Made by a program: the position numbers and the translations under genes. The notes beneath the pieces were generated by a model. It made no database searches and had not been told where the DNA came from. It saw only the letters and a list, made by a program, of their open reading frames with translations. Positions 54,194 through 63,870 of a stretch of 64,000 bases of DNA are shown in pieces. Numbering within the stretch: the stretch's first letter is position 1; every line of letters starts with the position of its first letter. This stretch comes from Delftia sp. PS-11. Lineage in GTDB: Bacteria > Pseudomonadota > Gammaproteobacteria > Burkholderiales > Burkholderiaceae_C. The stretch covers positions 124,001-188,000 of the forward strand of contig NZ_JACSYA010000004.1 in the NCBI RefSeq assembly GCF_029870285.1, read 5' to 3'.

Positions 54194-54979
54194 ATGGGTT
54201 CTTCTGCCCCGGTGCCGCCAGGCGCCGAGCGCGCACCTGCCTTGCTCATATCCATCGTGAGCCATGGGCATGGCGCCATGGTGCAGCGCCTGCTGCACCA
54301 GTTGGCGCTGCCCTGCGCGGCGATCTGTATTGCCCGTGTGGTGCTGACGCGCAACATTCCCGAGTCCGCACCCGTGCCTCCGCCGCAGGGCTGGCCGTTT
54401 GTGCTGCAAATCATCGACAATCCTGCACCGCTCGGTTTTGGTGCGAACCACAATCAGGCGCTGCAGGGGGCTGTGGAGCCGTTTGTCTGCGTGCTCAACC
54501 CCGATGTCGAGCTGCTCGATGAGGAACCTTTCGCCGCATTGATCGAGGCGGCCAGATGCGAGGGCGTGGGCTGTGCCTACCCGCTGCAGGTGGATGGTCA
54601 GGGCAGGGTGCAGGACAGCGAGCGCGAGATTCCGACGCCGCTGGCTCTGTGGCGCCGCCGTGTGCTGCGCCGCCCGCAGCAGCGTGTGGATTGGGTCAAT
54701 GCCGCCTGCATCGTGATGCCCCTGCGCGTCTGGCAGGCCGTGAAGGGTTTCGACGAAGCCTATTTCATGTACTGCGAGGATGTGGACCTGTGCCTGCGCA
54801 TTCGGCTGCTGGGCCTGGGGCTGCAGCGCGCGGATGCGCGCGTCGTGCATGCCGGGCAACGTGCCAGTGGCCGCCAGTGGCGGCATCTGGCCTGGCATGT
54901 GCGCAGCCTGCTGCGCCTGTGGGGGTCGCGGACATGCCGCCAGGCTGTGAGGCTGCCAGGCGGCAATCGTTTGCAATAG
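54194..54979 (+). CDS. GT2-family glycosyltransferase (rhamnosyltransferase-like)
   Basis: 261 residues. LLISIVSHGHGAMVQRLLHQL, the donor-site LGFGANHNQALQGAVEPFVCVLNPDVEL and the catalytic-base region FDEAYFMYCEDVDLCLRIRLLG resemble WbbL-type rhamnosyltransferases. That fits the dTDP-rhamnose operon in this window, but specificity is not shown. It begins 18 bases after the tolC-like gene and is close to the lipid-carrier transferase, suggesting one polysaccharide unit. Confidence 0.85.
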   Translation: MGSSAPVPPGAERAPALLISIVSHGHGAMVQRLLHQLALPCAAICIARVVLTRNIPESAPVPPPQGWPFVLQIIDNPAPLGFGANHNQALQGAVEPFVCVLNPDVELLDEEPFAALIEAARCEGVGCAYPLQVDGQGRVQDSEREIPTPLALWRRRVLRRPQQRVDWVNAACIVMPLRVWQAVKGFDEAYFMYCEDVDLCLRIRLLGLGLQRADARVVHAGQRASGRQWRHLAWHVRSLLRLWGSRTCRQAVRLPGGNRLQ

Positions 54980-54986
54980 GAATGAC

Positions 54987-56090
54987 ATGATCTGGCTGTC
55001 CGTGGTGGCTTTTCTGGTGAGCCTGGTTTTTGGCGCAGTGGTGCTGCGCCTGTCGCGCCGCCATGCAGTGGAATATGGCGAGGGCATGCCCCAGCGCATC
55101 CACGCGGGAGAGGTGCCCCGCCTGGGGGGCGCGGCCATCCTGCTGGGCGTGCTGGTGAGCTGGCTTGCAGGGCTGGTCAGCAGCCGCTGGTTCGGTGACC
55201 CGTCGGTGCTGCGCATGCAGCCCTGGAATGGCTGGTGGTGCCTGGCCGTGCTGCCGGCCGTGCTGGGCGGCATTGCCGAGGACCTGACCCAGCGCCTGAC
55301 CGTGCGCTACCGCCTGATGCTGACGCTGATGACCGGCCTGCTGGCCGTCAGTCTGCTGGGGCTGGCCGTGCCCCGGCTGGGCATTGCCTGGATCGATGGC
55401 TGGATGGGTTCGGCGTTCTGGCTGGGCGTGGCGCTGGCGCTGCTGGGCATTGCCGGCCTGCCCCATGCGTTCAACATCATCGACGGCTGCAACGGCCTGG
55501 CCGGGATGGTGGCAGTGATCATCTGCCTGGCCCTGGCCCATGTGGCGCTGCAGGTGGGCGACCGCGCGCTGGCGGCCATGCTGTTGACGACGGCTGCGGC
55601 GACCGCAGGCTTTCTGGTGTGGAACTACCCGCGCGGCATGCTGTTTGCCGGGGATGGCGGCGCTTATCTGTGGGGTGTGGTGATTGCCTTTGGCAGCATT
55701 GCGCTGGTGCAGCGCCATGCCCAGGTGTCGCCCTGGTTTCCCATGCTGCTGCTGATCTACCCGGTCTGGGAGACGCTGTTTTCCATCTACCGCAAGCTGG
55801 CGCGCGGCGTGTCGCCCGGCATGGCCGATGCGCTGCACCTGCACCAGCTGGTGTACCGGCGCATTGTCTGGGGTGTGTTCGACGATGACGAGTCGCGGCG
55901 CATGCTGATGCGCAACAACCGCACTTCGCCCTATCTGTGGGCGTTTTGCCTGATGTCCGTGGTACCCGCCCTGCTGTTCTGGCAGTCGCCCATGGTGCTG
56001 ATGGGCTTTTGCCTGCTGTTCATCGTGCTGTATGTCTGGGCCTACCTGACCATTGTCCGGTTCAAGGTACCAGGCTGGTTCCAAAGCTAG
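54987..56090 (+). CDS. Undecaprenyl-phosphate sugar-1-phosphate transferase (WecA/MraY family)
   Basis: 367-residue integral membrane enzyme with about ten helices that starts lipid-linked polysaccharide synthesis. Signature residues: [22 protein letters not shown] (Glu-Asp in place of the usual Asp-Asp), the nucleophile loop [35 protein letters not shown] and the cytoplasmic loop [14 protein letters not shown]. It could prime the O-chain exported by Wzm/Wzt. The sugar is probably an N-acetylhexosamine. A tandem repeat starts at its stop codon. Confidence 0.9.
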   Translation: MIWLSVVAFLVSLVFGAVVLRLSRRHAVEYGEGMPQRIHAGEVPRLGGAAILLGVLVSWLAGLVSSRWFGDPSVLRMQPWNGWWCLAVLPAVLGGIAEDLTQRLTVRYRLMLTLMTGLLAVSLLGLAVPRLGIAWIDGWMGSAFWLGVALALLGIAGLPHAFNIIDGCNGLAGMVAVIICLALAHVALQVGDRALAAMLLTTAAATAGFLVWNYPRGMLFAGDGGAYLWGVVIAFGSIALVQRHAQVSPWFPMLLLIYPVWETLFSIYRKLARGVSPGMADALHLHQLVYRRIVWGVFDDDESRRMLMRNNRTSPYLWAFCLMSVVPALLFWQSPMVLMGFCLLFIVLYVWAYLTIVRFKVPGWFQS

Positions 56091-56142
56091 GCGCGGCCGG
56101 CCAGGCGCGGCCGGCCAGGCGCGGCCTGCGAGGCGCGGCCGG
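56087..56142. repeat. Tandem 14-bp GC-rich repeat, four copies
   Basis: Four units of the form CCAGGCGCGGCCGG, with small changes, overlap the stop codon of the WecA-like gene and extend into the gap before argB. Closest in sequence to the repeat at 2397. Confidence 0.87.
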
Positions 56143-56250
56143 CGAGGTCTCCACTTGGGCTCTTGCCCGCGTGCGGCTTCGGCATTGCGGCACAATCCGC
56201 TATCCGATTTTCAACCGGGCGCTTTGCGCCTCATGGCACTGCTGACCACC

Positions 56251-57141
56251 ATGAACGACATCCTCTCGATTGCCCCCCGTGACAAGGCTGAAATCCTCGC
56301 CCAGGCCTTGCCCTATATCCGCAAGTTCCATGGCAAGACCATGGTCATCAAGTATGGCGGCAATGCCATGACCGACCCGGCCCTGCAGGCCGACTTCGCG
56401 GAGGATGTGGTGCTGCTGAAGCTGGTGGGCATGAATCCGGTGGTGGTGCACGGCGGCGGGCCGCAGATCGAGACGGCCCTCAACCGTCTGGGCAAGAAGG
56501 GCGAGTTCATCCAGGGCATGCGCGTGACTGACGCCGAGACCATGGAAGTGGTGGAGTGGGTGCTGGCTGGCGAGGTGCAGCAGGACATCGTGGGCCTGAT
56601 CCATCAGGCCGGCGGCAAGGCCGTGGGCCTGACAGGCCGTGATGGCGGCCTGATCCGCGCGCGCAAGCTCAAGATGGTGGACAACAAGGACCCCAACGTC
56701 GAATACGACGTGGGCCAGGTGGGCGATATCGTCTCCATCGACCCCAGCGTGGTGCGTGCCCTGCAGGACGATGCCTTCATTCCCGTGATCAGCCCGATTG
56801 GCTTTGGCGAGGAAAACGAGAGCTACAACATCAATGCCGATGTGGTGGCCAGCAAGCTGGCCACCGTGCTGCAGGCCGAGAAGCTGGTGCTGCTGACCAA
56901 CACGCCCGGCGTGCTGGACAAGGCCGGCAATCTGCTGACGGACCTGACGGCCCGCGAGATTGATGCGCTGTTTGCCGATGGCACGATCTCGGGCGGCATG
57001 CTGCCCAAGATCAGCGGCGCTCTGGACGCCGCCAAGGCGGGCGTCAATGCTGTGCACATCATCGATGGCCGTGTGCCGCACTCCATGCTGCTGGAAATCC
57101 TGACCGACCAGGCCTATGGCACCATGATCCGCAGCCACTGA
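56251..57141 (+). CDS. argB: Acetylglutamate kinase
   Basis: Second step of arginine synthesis. 296 residues, amino-acid kinase family: [57 protein letters not shown] and [19 protein letters not shown]. The start at [16 protein letters not shown] matches the usual N-terminus; an ATG six codons earlier (56233) is possible. A hairpin terminator follows at 57224. Confidence 0.96.
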   Translation: MNDILSIAPRDKAEILAQALPYIRKFHGKTMVIKYGGNAMTDPALQADFAEDVVLLKLVGMNPVVVHGGGPQIETALNRLGKKGEFIQGMRVTDAETMEVVEWVLAGEVQQDIVGLIHQAGGKAVGLTGRDGGLIRARKLKMVDNKDPNVEYDVGQVGDIVSIDPSVVRALQDDAFIPVISPIGFGEENESYNINADVVASKLATVLQAEKLVLLTNTPGVLDKAGNLLTDLTAREIDALFADGTISGGMLPKISGALDAAKAGVNAVHIIDGRVPHSMLLEILTDQAYGTMIRSH

Positions 57142-57223
57142 ACCCGAAAGCCCCTGGGCCGCAGTTCGCGTTACCATCGGGCATGGACCGGCCACGGTCT
57201 GGCAGCCAGCCATGGCTTGCCGC

Positions 57224-57246
57224 AAGCCGCCCTCGGGCGGCTTTTG
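57224..57246 (+). terminator. Terminator-like hairpin after argB
   Basis: AAGCCGCCC and GGGCGGCTT around TC, then TTG. Short loop and short T-run, so moderate strength. Confidence 0.65.
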
Positions 57247-57294
57247 TGTTCAAGGGCCGTCCCGGGGCGATGCCCAGTTTTTGTAGGTGTGGAT

Positions 57295-58011
57295 ATGCGT
57301 TTGCTTCTGGTGGAAGACGATGTGATGGTGGCCAGCGGCATCAAGCTGGGGCTGTCCGATGCGGGTTATGCCGTGGACTGGGTCGGTAGTGCCGAGCGCG
57401 CCCTGGAGGTGCTGGCCCAGGAGGCTTTCGACCTGGCCGTGATCGACATCGGCCTGCCGGGCATCGACGGGCTGGAACTGACGCGCCGCCTGCGCAGCAG
57501 CGCGGTGGAGAGTGCGGCCATGCCCGTGCTGATCCTGACGGCGCGCGATGCACTGCAGGACCGGGTCCAGGGGCTGGACCAGGGGGCGGACGACTACATG
57601 GTCAAGCCTTTCGAGCTGCCCGAGCTGCTGGCGCGGCTGCGCGCGCTGCTGCGCCGCTCGCAGGCGGCCACGTCGGCGGTGCTGAGCTTCGGCCCCATCG
57701 AACTGGACACGGCGGGCCGCCGCGCCGGTGCGCGCCAGCCTGCCCAGGACGGTGAGACGGAAAGCCGGCTGCTGCCTATCGACCTGGGGCCGCGCGAGTG
57801 GACGGTGCTTGAATACCTGCTCATCCATGCGCCCAAGCCGGCCAGCAAGGACAAGCTGCTGCAGGCGCTGACGGGCTGGGACCGCGAGATCACGCCCAAT
57901 GCCGTCGAGGTCTATGTCTCGCGCCTGCGCAGCAAGCTGGAGCCGCACGGCGTGGCGCTGCGCTCCATCCGGGGCTTTGGCTACCGGCTGGAGCTGGCGC
58001 ATGCCGCTTAG
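57295..58011 (+). CDS. OmpR-family response regulator (TctD/QseB-like)
   Basis: 238 residues: receiver domain with acidic pocket MRLLLVEDDVMVASG, phospho-acceptor Asp in FDLAVIDIGLPGIDGLEL, Thr in ILTARDA and Lys in MVKPFELPELLARLR, then a winged-helix DNA-binding domain with LGPREWTVLEYLL and TPNAVEVYVSRLRSKL. The sensor kinase gene follows 45 bases later. The pair is similar to TctD-TctE, which controls tricarboxylate uptake, but the target is unknown here. Confidence 0.93.
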   Translation: MRLLLVEDDVMVASGIKLGLSDAGYAVDWVGSAERALEVLAQEAFDLAVIDIGLPGIDGLELTRRLRSSAVESAAMPVLILTARDALQDRVQGLDQGADDYMVKPFELPELLARLRALLRRSQAATSAVLSFGPIELDTAGRRAGARQPAQDGETESRLLPIDLGPREWTVLEYLLIHAPKPASKDKLLQALTGWDREITPNAVEVYVSRLRSKLEPHGVALRSIRGFGYRLELAHAA

Positions 58012-58056
58012 TCGATGGCCGCACCGGTGGCTGCATGCCCGGGTGGTTGAGCTGCG

Positions 58057-59490
58057 ATGACAGCCAATCTGCGCCTTCGCCTGCTGGTGCTGCTGGTGGT
58101 GCCGCTGACGCTGCTGGCCCTGATGGGCGGCTGGTTCGGCTACCGCTCCGCTGACGAGGCATCGACCCAGCACGACCAGCGCCTGCTGCGCCTGCTGCCT
58201 GCGCTGGCCGACTCGGTGCTGGCGCCCTCGATTGCCGAAGGGACGCCGCCGCTGGTGGCCCTGACGCCGGCCATGGAGGATTTTCTGCGCCAGCGCGGCG
58301 ACGATGTGGGCTATGCGGTCGGCGACCTGCAGGGCCATGTGGTGGCCGGGGATACCTGGATACGCTTTGATGTGCCCTCCACGCCGCTGGCCGAGTTCCA
58401 CAGCCAGGAGCATGACGGCATCACCTACCGTGTGGGCGTATTGCGCTCCGAGACCTATGGCGCTGGCGAGATGGTGCTGGTGCTGGCCGATGGCAGCGAT
58501 GTGCGCCAGCAGTGGGTGCGCCAGCTGCTCATGCATGTGCTGCTGCCCAATGTGCTGTTGATTGCCGGGGCTGGCATTGCCATTTACTGGTCGGTCAGCC
58601 AGGCATTCCGGCCATTGCTGACGCTGACCCAGGCGGTGGAACGCCGCTCGCCGCGCGATCTCAGCCCGATTGACGAGCAAAGCTCTCCGGCCGAGGTACG
58701 GCCGCTGGTGCGCTCGCTCAACCGCTTGTTCGCGCTGGTCAATGCCCAGGCCGAGGGGCAGCGGCGTTTCGTGGCCGATGCCGCGCACCAGTTGCGCACG
58801 CCGCTGGCCGCACTGAGCGCCCAGGTCGAGGCCTGGGCGCTCAGTGCGCAGGCCGCCCAGGCCGAGGCGCGCCGCCGTGGTGCCGAGGCACAGGTCACGC
58901 TCAGCGTGGCGCAGATCGAACAGCTGCGCGATGCCACCCGGCGCACGGCGCAGCTGGCGCGCCAGCTGCTGGCACTGTCGCGTGCCGATGCGCGCAATGC
59001 CGAGGTGCAGCCGCTGCAGCAGGTGGACCTCAAGGAGCTGTGCGAGAGTATGCTGGAGCTGTTTTTCGACCAGGCCAGCGCCAAGGGGCTGGACTTTGGC
59101 CTCGATGTCACGCCGGCCCAGGTCTGGGGCCATAGCTGGCTGCTGCGCGAATTGGTATCCAATCTGGTGGACAACGCCATCAAGTACACGCCGGCTGGCG
59201 GCAGCGTCACGCTGCGCTGCGGCATGCAGCCATCCACCCAGGTGCATCAGGGATGGGCCTTCATCGAGGTCGAGGATGACGGCCCTGGCGTGCCGGAAGC
59301 CGAGCGCCATCAGATCACCCAGCGCTTTTACCGGGCGCAGGGCGCCTCGGGCGATGGCACGGGCCTGGGGCTGGCGATTGCCGATGAGATTGCCCTGCTG
59401 CACCAGGGCAGCCTGGGTTTTGCCTCAGGTGCGCAGGGCCGGGGTCTGCTGGTACGCTTGGAGTTGCCGCCGCAGGCGCCTGTGGCATGA
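58057..59490 (+). CDS. Sensor histidine kinase (TctE-like)
   Basis: 477 residues. A membrane helix at residues 8-28, a periplasmic sensor region, a second helix near 160-180, HAMP-like linker, H-box VADAAHQLRTPLAAL with the phosphorylated His, N-box ELVSNLVDNAIKYTP and G-boxes DDGPGVP and GDGTGLGLAIADEIA. It phosphorylates the response regulator encoded just before it. Ligand not known. Confidence 0.93.
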   Translation: MTANLRLRLLVLLVVPLTLLALMGGWFGYRSADEASTQHDQRLLRLLPALADSVLAPSIAEGTPPLVALTPAMEDFLRQRGDDVGYAVGDLQGHVVAGDTWIRFDVPSTPLAEFHSQEHDGITYRVGVLRSETYGAGEMVLVLADGSDVRQQWVRQLLMHVLLPNVLLIAGAGIAIYWSVSQAFRPLLTLTQAVERRSPRDLSPIDEQSSPAEVRPLVRSLNRLFALVNAQAEGQRRFVADAAHQLRTPLAALSAQVEAWALSAQAAQAEARRRGAEAQVTLSVAQIEQLRDATRRTAQLARQLLALSRADARNAEVQPLQQVDLKELCESMLELFFDQASAKGLDFGLDVTPAQVWGHSWLLRELVSNLVDNAIKYTPAGGSVTLRCGMQPSTQVHQGWAFIEVEDDGPGVPEAERHQITQRFYRAQGASGDGTGLGLAIADEIALLHQGSLGFASGAQGRGLLVRLELPPQAPVA

Positions 59491-59613
59491 ACGGCGTGTG
59501 CGGCAATCGGCAGGCGAAGGCTTGCGATCCTGACGGCGATGGCCATGCCGGCAGCTTTGCGTGGCCTCGCGCAAAGGGCTGTGAGAGAATTGCTTACAAA
59601 TAGTTGAACGCTT

Positions 59614-60309
59614 ATGTCCGAGTCTCAAGTCCTGTCGCCTCTACCCGCTTCTGGCGCTGATGTCGTGCCCGACGAAGCAGCCCCTGTTGCCGCCCCCGCG
59701 CCTGCCCGAAAGCGCCCCAAACCCGGGGAGCGCCGCGAGCAGATTCTGCAGGCGCTTGCAGCAATGCTGGAAAAACCCGGCTCGGAACGCATCACCACGG
59801 CCGCGCTGGCTGCGCATCTGGGCGTGAGCGAGGCGGCCCTGTACCGCCATTTCGCCAGCAAGGCGCAGATGTTCGAGGGGCTGATCGAGTTCATCGAGCA
59901 GTCCGTGTTCACGCTGGTGCAGCAGATCGTCGGCCGCGAGCAGGGCGATGCCGAGCGCCCCGCCACCGACGGCATGCGCCAGGCCAGCCGCGTGATCGCG
60001 CTGGTGCTGCAGTTCGGCGAGCGCAACCCCGGCATGGTACGCGTCATGGTCGGCGATGCCATCGTCTTCGAGCATGAGCGCCTGCAGGCCCGAATGAACC
60101 AGTTCTTCGACCGCATCGAATCCACGCTGCGCCAGTGCCTGCGACCGGCCGCAGGCGCGCTGGGTTCTTCGGCGCCCACGGTCGATGCCCAGGTGGCCGC
60201 CAGTGTGCTGACATCGTTTGCCCTGGGCCGCCTGCAGCGCTATGCCCGCTCGGGCTTTCGCCGCCTGCCGACCGAGCATCTGGAAGCCAGCCTGGCACTG
60301 ATGGTCTGA
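59614..60309 (+). CDS. slmA: SlmA-like TetR-family regulator (nucleoid occlusion factor)
   Basis: 231 residues. The TetR helix-turn-helix, RREQILQALAAMLEKPGSERITTAALAAHLGVSEAALYRHFASKAQMFEGLIEFIE, is that of SlmA, which binds DNA and FtsZ to prevent division over the nucleoid. In related bacteria it sits near argB as here. The N-terminal 35 residues are an Ala/Pro extension. A clear terminator follows. Confidence 0.88.
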   Translation: MSESQVLSPLPASGADVVPDEAAPVAAPAPARKRPKPGERREQILQALAAMLEKPGSERITTAALAAHLGVSEAALYRHFASKAQMFEGLIEFIEQSVFTLVQQIVGREQGDAERPATDGMRQASRVIALVLQFGERNPGMVRVMVGDAIVFEHERLQARMNQFFDRIESTLRQCLRPAAGALGSSAPTVDAQVAASVLTSFALGRLQRYARSGFRRLPTEHLEASLALMV

Positions 60310-60326
60310 TCGATCCCTTGCACACC

Positions 60327-60358
60327 ACAACGCCCGCTGCATGCGGGCGTTGTTTTTC
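60327..60358 (+). terminator. Rho-independent terminator after slmA
   Basis: An 11-bp perfect stem, ACAACGCCCGC with GCGGGCGTTGT around TGCAT, followed by TTTTCC. Confidence 0.93.
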
Positions 60359-60416
60359 CAGCGGTACAGCATGGGTCTCTCGGCATCGCATATGGGGGCA
60401 TAGGCTGGCGACAAAG

Positions 60417-60445
60417 TTGACATGTGCGACATTAGCGACTAGGGT
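60417..60445 (+). promoter_or_regulatory. Promoter of the Xre-RES toxin-antitoxin pair
   Basis: A consensus TTGACA at 60417 and TAGGGT at 60440 have the ideal 17-base spacing. The transcript would start near 60452, only about 27 bases before the proposed start codon. Confidence 0.65.
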
Positions 60446-60478
60446 TGACCTTGCTTCATGCCCGCTTCGGAGATGACC

Positions 60479-61105
60479 ATGCTCACTGCCATCGAATTCA
60501 TTGCGGATCGCTTGCCACGCGTCACGGTGGAGGATGTGCGCCGCTTCTCTGGCACCGCCGAGATCCGGGATGCCGCTGCTTTCGCAGCCGAGTTGCAGGC
60601 GTTCGTACATGAGCGCGTGGAGGCGGTGAAGCTGCCCGCCAACCTGGAGGCACAGACGGTGGAGCAGGCCTTGGCACACAAGGCTGCCGCGTTGCGCGCC
60701 GATACGCGCTGGGTGCCTGCCTCCACCGATATCCAGCGTGGCCGCGCCGTGCTGCTGCAAGCCTTCAACCAGCCGCACAACCTGCCGATTCCCGTGTTTG
60801 CCAGGCTGGCGGACAAATCCCGCCAGCAAATCTACAAGGACATTCTTGCCCGTCGGCTGCTAGCGCTGAACGTGGGACCACGCGGCCAGAAGCTGCCCGA
60901 CTGGCAGTTGGACCCGGTGAAACGGCAGTTGACCGAAACCCTGCTGCAGGATGTCGAGGGTATCGACCAGTGGACGATTTACCGCGCACTGTCCGAACCG
61001 CTCGAAGGCCTGGGTGGCCGCTCGCCGGTGGAGGCGGTAACGCCTGGCTCTATCGATGCGGTGGCCGACGCGGTGCGCAACGTGTTGGGCCTGCAGGCGC
61101 ATTGA
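60479..61105 (+). CDS. Antitoxin of the Xre/MbcA/ParS type
   Basis: About 208 residues. A helical N-terminal part and the core LADKSRQQIYKDILARRLLALNVGPRGQKLPDWQLDPVKRQL resemble antitoxins paired with RES toxins, with the C-terminal part covering the DUF2384-like segment. Such antitoxins neutralise the toxin and repress the operon. The ATG at 60479 is preferred because CGGAGA lies upstream with good spacing; 60458 is an in-frame alternative. The toxin gene starts 12 bases downstream. Confidence 0.78.
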   Translation: MLTAIEFIADRLPRVTVEDVRRFSGTAEIRDAAAFAAELQAFVHERVEAVKLPANLEAQTVEQALAHKAAALRADTRWVPASTDIQRGRAVLLQAFNQPHNLPIPVFARLADKSRQQIYKDILARRLLALNVGPRGQKLPDWQLDPVKRQLTETLLQDVEGIDQWTIYRALSEPLEGLGGRSPVEAVTPGSIDAVADAVRNVLGLQAH

Positions 61106-61117
61106 CGCGCGATTGCC

Positions 61118-61780
61118 ATGGGCCATGCGCTGCCTTCGTTCCCGATCGGTGTGGGTGAACTTCTTCAGCATGTGAGTCGTGCGGCCTACCGGGGCAGTCC
61201 GCTGCACTATGGCCGCAGCTGCACCAACCGCTACGATGATCCGGCGCAGACCTATGGCGTGCTCTACCTGGGTTGCGACCTGCCTACGGCCCTGATGGAG
61301 TCGGTGTTCCACAAGCACCAGTGGCTCTCTGACGTACAGCGCTCGATTGCGCTGAAGGAGGTGCAAGGCCGCATGGTACGCGCTGTCGGGGTGATGGCCG
61401 ACATGCTTCTGGCCGACCTCACTGCTCCAGGTGTCATGGCGGGCTACTTCGGCTTGAATCTGGAGCAGTTGGCTGGCCGCGACTACACGCACACGCAGCA
61501 GGTGTCTGCGCAGGTGCATGCCATGCGCGCAGAGGATGGTCAGCCGCTGTTCGACGGGGTGTTATATCCGTCGCGCAACAACTATCCTTGCAAGAGCATT
61601 GCCTTGTTCGAGCGGGCGGGAGCGAAGGTCGGCATCATTGATGACATTGATTTGGTGGACCATGTGGATTGGCCACGCTTCGTGGCTGCTTACCGTATCG
61701 GTGTGGTGCCCGACTCCGGCCCGGCGCAGCCCGATGAGGCTGCAGACGCGCCATCAGAAAAACCGGATGACCACGGCTGA
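61118..61780 (+). CDS. RES-domain toxin
   Basis: 220 residues. RES proteins degrade or modify NAD. The three family residues are present: Arg in HVSRAAYRGSPLHYGRS, Glu in TALMESVFHKH and Ser in LYPSRNNYPCKSIALFE. The C-terminus (residues 200-220) is acidic and may not be conserved; its last nine codons overlap the end of the convergent outer-membrane protein gene. Confidence 0.85.
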   Translation: MGHALPSFPIGVGELLQHVSRAAYRGSPLHYGRSCTNRYDDPAQTYGVLYLGCDLPTALMESVFHKHQWLSDVQRSIALKEVQGRMVRAVGVMADMLLADLTAPGVMAGYFGLNLEQLAGRDYTHTQQVSAQVHAMRAEDGQPLFDGVLYPSRNNYPCKSIALFERAGAKVGIIDDIDLVDHVDWPRFVAAYRIGVVPDSGPAQPDEAADAPSEKPDDHG

Positions 61781-62620
61781 TAGCGAGGTAGCTTTCTTCA
61801 TGCCTGCCGAGGCGTGGTAGTCAAAGCTCAGGTTGCCTGCGACATAGATGTTGTAGGGCTTCATGAGGCCGAGGTAGGCGAAGGACGGGCCCAGGCGCCT
61901 CTGGCGCTGGGTGGCGAAGTCCGAGCGCGCGTGGTTGTAGATGCTGTAGGAGTGGTGGATGCCCAGGTCCAGCTGGGGCGTCACCCGGTAGCCGATGGCG
62001 GTGTCGGCCAGCGTCAGGGACAGGCCGGCGCGCTGGCGCTCCAGGCTGCCTCCCGGCGAATGCGTGGCATGGCGCGCACGTGCCGAATAGGAGAGCAGGA
62101 CCGGGGCGAAGGTGATGCTCCACCGGCCCCGGCCGATGTAATTATTCCAGCCCAGCAGGTAGCTGTACTGGTTGCCCCCGGCGCCAAAGCCCGATGCCTT
62201 GCGGCTGCCGTTGGGGAAGGTGACCGAGGCATAGGGCGTGGTCCACCAGGTGAGCGCATCGCCCTGGCGTTTTTCAATGGCGTTGTAGTAGTACTCGTAG
62301 GCGAGCTGCTGTCCCATGATGCCGGTGGCGCTGTCGCCGCTGCCCGCTGCCGCACGCGCGTGTCCTGCCGAGGCAGCGGCCCAGAACTGGTGGCGGTCGC
62401 GTGGTGTTCCCGTGAAGCCTGTGGGGGTGAAGTAGGACAGTTCGGCAAAGGCCGATGCCGTGGCCGGGCTGGCCTGGGGCTTGCTCCAGGTCGGATACAG
62501 CTGTGCCGACCAGCCTTGCGGGCCCGGCTGGCCCAGGCCGATGAAGTTGCCGGCCATGGCAGCCTGCGGCAAGGCCCACGCTGCCGCGAGGCACAAGGTG
62601 GTCAATCCCTTGGTGTGCAT
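61754..62620 (-). CDS. Outer-membrane protein, phenol-degradation meta-pathway transporter-like
   Basis: 288 residues. A signal peptide (LTTLCLAAAWALPQAAMA) precedes a beta-rich chain with aromatic girdle strands (WWTTPYASVTFPNGSRKASGF, SYLLGWNNYIGRGRWSITFAPVLLSY, LGIHHSYSIYNHARSDFATQR), ending in Phe as outer-membrane barrels do (SAVVIRFF). It resembles proteins annotated as outer-membrane transporters of aromatic-catabolism clusters (MetA-pathway family). The start overlaps the end of the upstream permease gene by 19 bases, so both probably form one transport unit. Confidence 0.78.
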   Translation of the reverse strand: MHTKGLTTLCLAAAWALPQAAMAGNFIGLGQPGPQGWSAQLYPTWSKPQASPATASAFAELSYFTPTGFTGTPRDRHQFWAAASAGHARAAAGSGDSATGIMGQQLAYEYYYNAIEKRQGDALTWWTTPYASVTFPNGSRKASGFGAGGNQYSYLLGWNNYIGRGRWSITFAPVLLSYSARARHATHSPGGSLERQRAGLSLTLADTAIGYRVTPQLDLGIHHSYSIYNHARSDFATQRQRRLGPSFAYLGLMKPYNIYVAGNLSFDYHASAGMKKATSLSAVVIRFF

Positions 62621-63870
62621 TGTCTGTCTCCTGTGGAAAGGGCATTGATGCGGCGCTGGATGGGCCGCCATTTGCGCATCAGCGCATAGGCCATGGCACA
62701 GACCAGGATGGAGTCGAGTGCTGCCGTGGGTGTCAGCTGCAGGCCCCACTGCTTGGACAAGGCGGCCCAGCCGCTGCCGATCAGCCAGGCGATCAGGGCA
62801 TCGGCCCGCCAGGCGGGTGTGGGGCCGCTGCGCGGCTGCATGGCGGCATTGAGCAGGTAGACGCCCGCGATGGGAGGAATGCAGATGCCCAGCCACAGCA
62901 GGTAGGGCACCAGCCATTGGCTGACACCGGCCAGCCCCAGCGCTGCGCCGGCGGCGCCAGCCGCGAGGCTGATGCGCCAGGCAGGCTGGTGCCGCCAGAC
63001 GGTCTGGCCGATGAGCGTGGCGGCGTACAGGTTGAAGGTATTGGTGGACCAGGCGGTCAGCGCCACGATGAGCAGTGCGGGCAGACCCAGGCCCAGCGCG
63101 ATCATGATGGCCACCAGATCCCGGTTGCCGGCAGCGAGGCTGGGCATGCCCGCCAGCAGCAGCACGGCGGGAAAGCACAGGCCATAGGCGATGGCACAGC
63201 CCGCCGCCGCATGCCAGGGCGTGCGGGCAAAGCGTGCCACGTCCGGCGCGAGCACGGCGCCCACGATCAGGCCGCCTGCCACCAGGGAAACGCCCGTGCC
63301 CAGGTCCGTGTGTTCGCCCGGTGCGAAGGCCAGCACCGGGCCCATCCCACCGCGCAGCGCCGCATAGAAGGTCCATAGCAGCAGCACGACTTTCAGCGGC
63401 GAGGTCAGCGCGGACAGCAGATCCAGCGCGCGAAAGCCATACATGGTGGTTGCCGTGGTCAGCACGCAGCCGCCCAGTGCCAGCAGCCAGACCGGCACGG
63501 TGGCCAGCGCCGGGCTGGCGCCGATCAGTGCCTCGCCGAACATGGTGGCGATCACGCCGTACCAGCCCAGGATGGACAGGCCCAGCACGGCATTGGCCAG
63601 CCGCGCGCCCTGGCTGCCGAAGGCCTGCACGATCAGCTCGTAGGTGCTCTGGCGCGAACGTGCGCCTGCCGCGCCCGCCAGGGCCGCGATCACGGCCAGC
63701 ACGGCGCCACCCAGCAGGGCGGCCCACACCGCGCGCATGGCGCCCAGGGAGAAACTCAACTCGGCGCCCATCACGAAGGCGGGCAGGGCAATCATCACGG
63801 CCAGCATGATCATCACGATGCGCCAGGCGCCGACCTGGTCTTCGGCGCGGGTCGGGTCGCCGCCTTTCAT
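62602..63870 (-). CDS. NCS1/cytosine-permease-like transporter
   Basis: 422 residues with about twelve membrane helices. MLAVMIALPAFVMGAELSFSLGAM, LGWYGVIATMFGEAL, TDLGTGVSLVAGGLIVGAVLAPDVARFAR and LTAWSTNTFNLYAATL are typical of CodB-like purine/pyrimidine symporters. Substrate unknown. The start overlaps the stop of the upstream (truncated) gene as ATGA, and the stop overlaps the outer-membrane protein gene, so three minus-strand genes look like one operon. Confidence 0.88.
   Translation of the reverse strand: MKGGDPTRAEDQVGAWRIVMIMLAVMIALPAFVMGAELSFSLGAMRAVWAALLGGAVLAVIAALAGAAGARSRQSTYELIVQAFGSQGARLANAVLGLSILGWYGVIATMFGEALIGASPALATVPVWLLALGGCVLTTATTMYGFRALDLLSALTSPLKVVLLLWTFYAALRGGMGPVLAFAPGEHTDLGTGVSLVAGGLIVGAVLAPDVARFARTPWHAAAGCAIAYGLCFPAVLLLAGMPSLAAGNRDLVAIMIALGLGLPALLIVALTAWSTNTFNLYAATLIGQTVWRHQPAWRISLAAGAAGAALGLAGVSQWLVPYLLWLGICIPPIAGVYLLNAAMQPRSGPTPAWRADALIAWLIGSGWAALSKQWGLQLTPTAALDSILVCAMAYALMRKWRPIQRRINALSTGDRQCTPRD

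Noticed and set aside
61754..63727. A 657-codon minus-strand frame joining permease-region codons with the outer-membrane protein
   Set aside because: Only its last 288 codons encode a sensible protein with its own signal peptide. The upstream part is a shadow of the permease gene, which reads in another frame.
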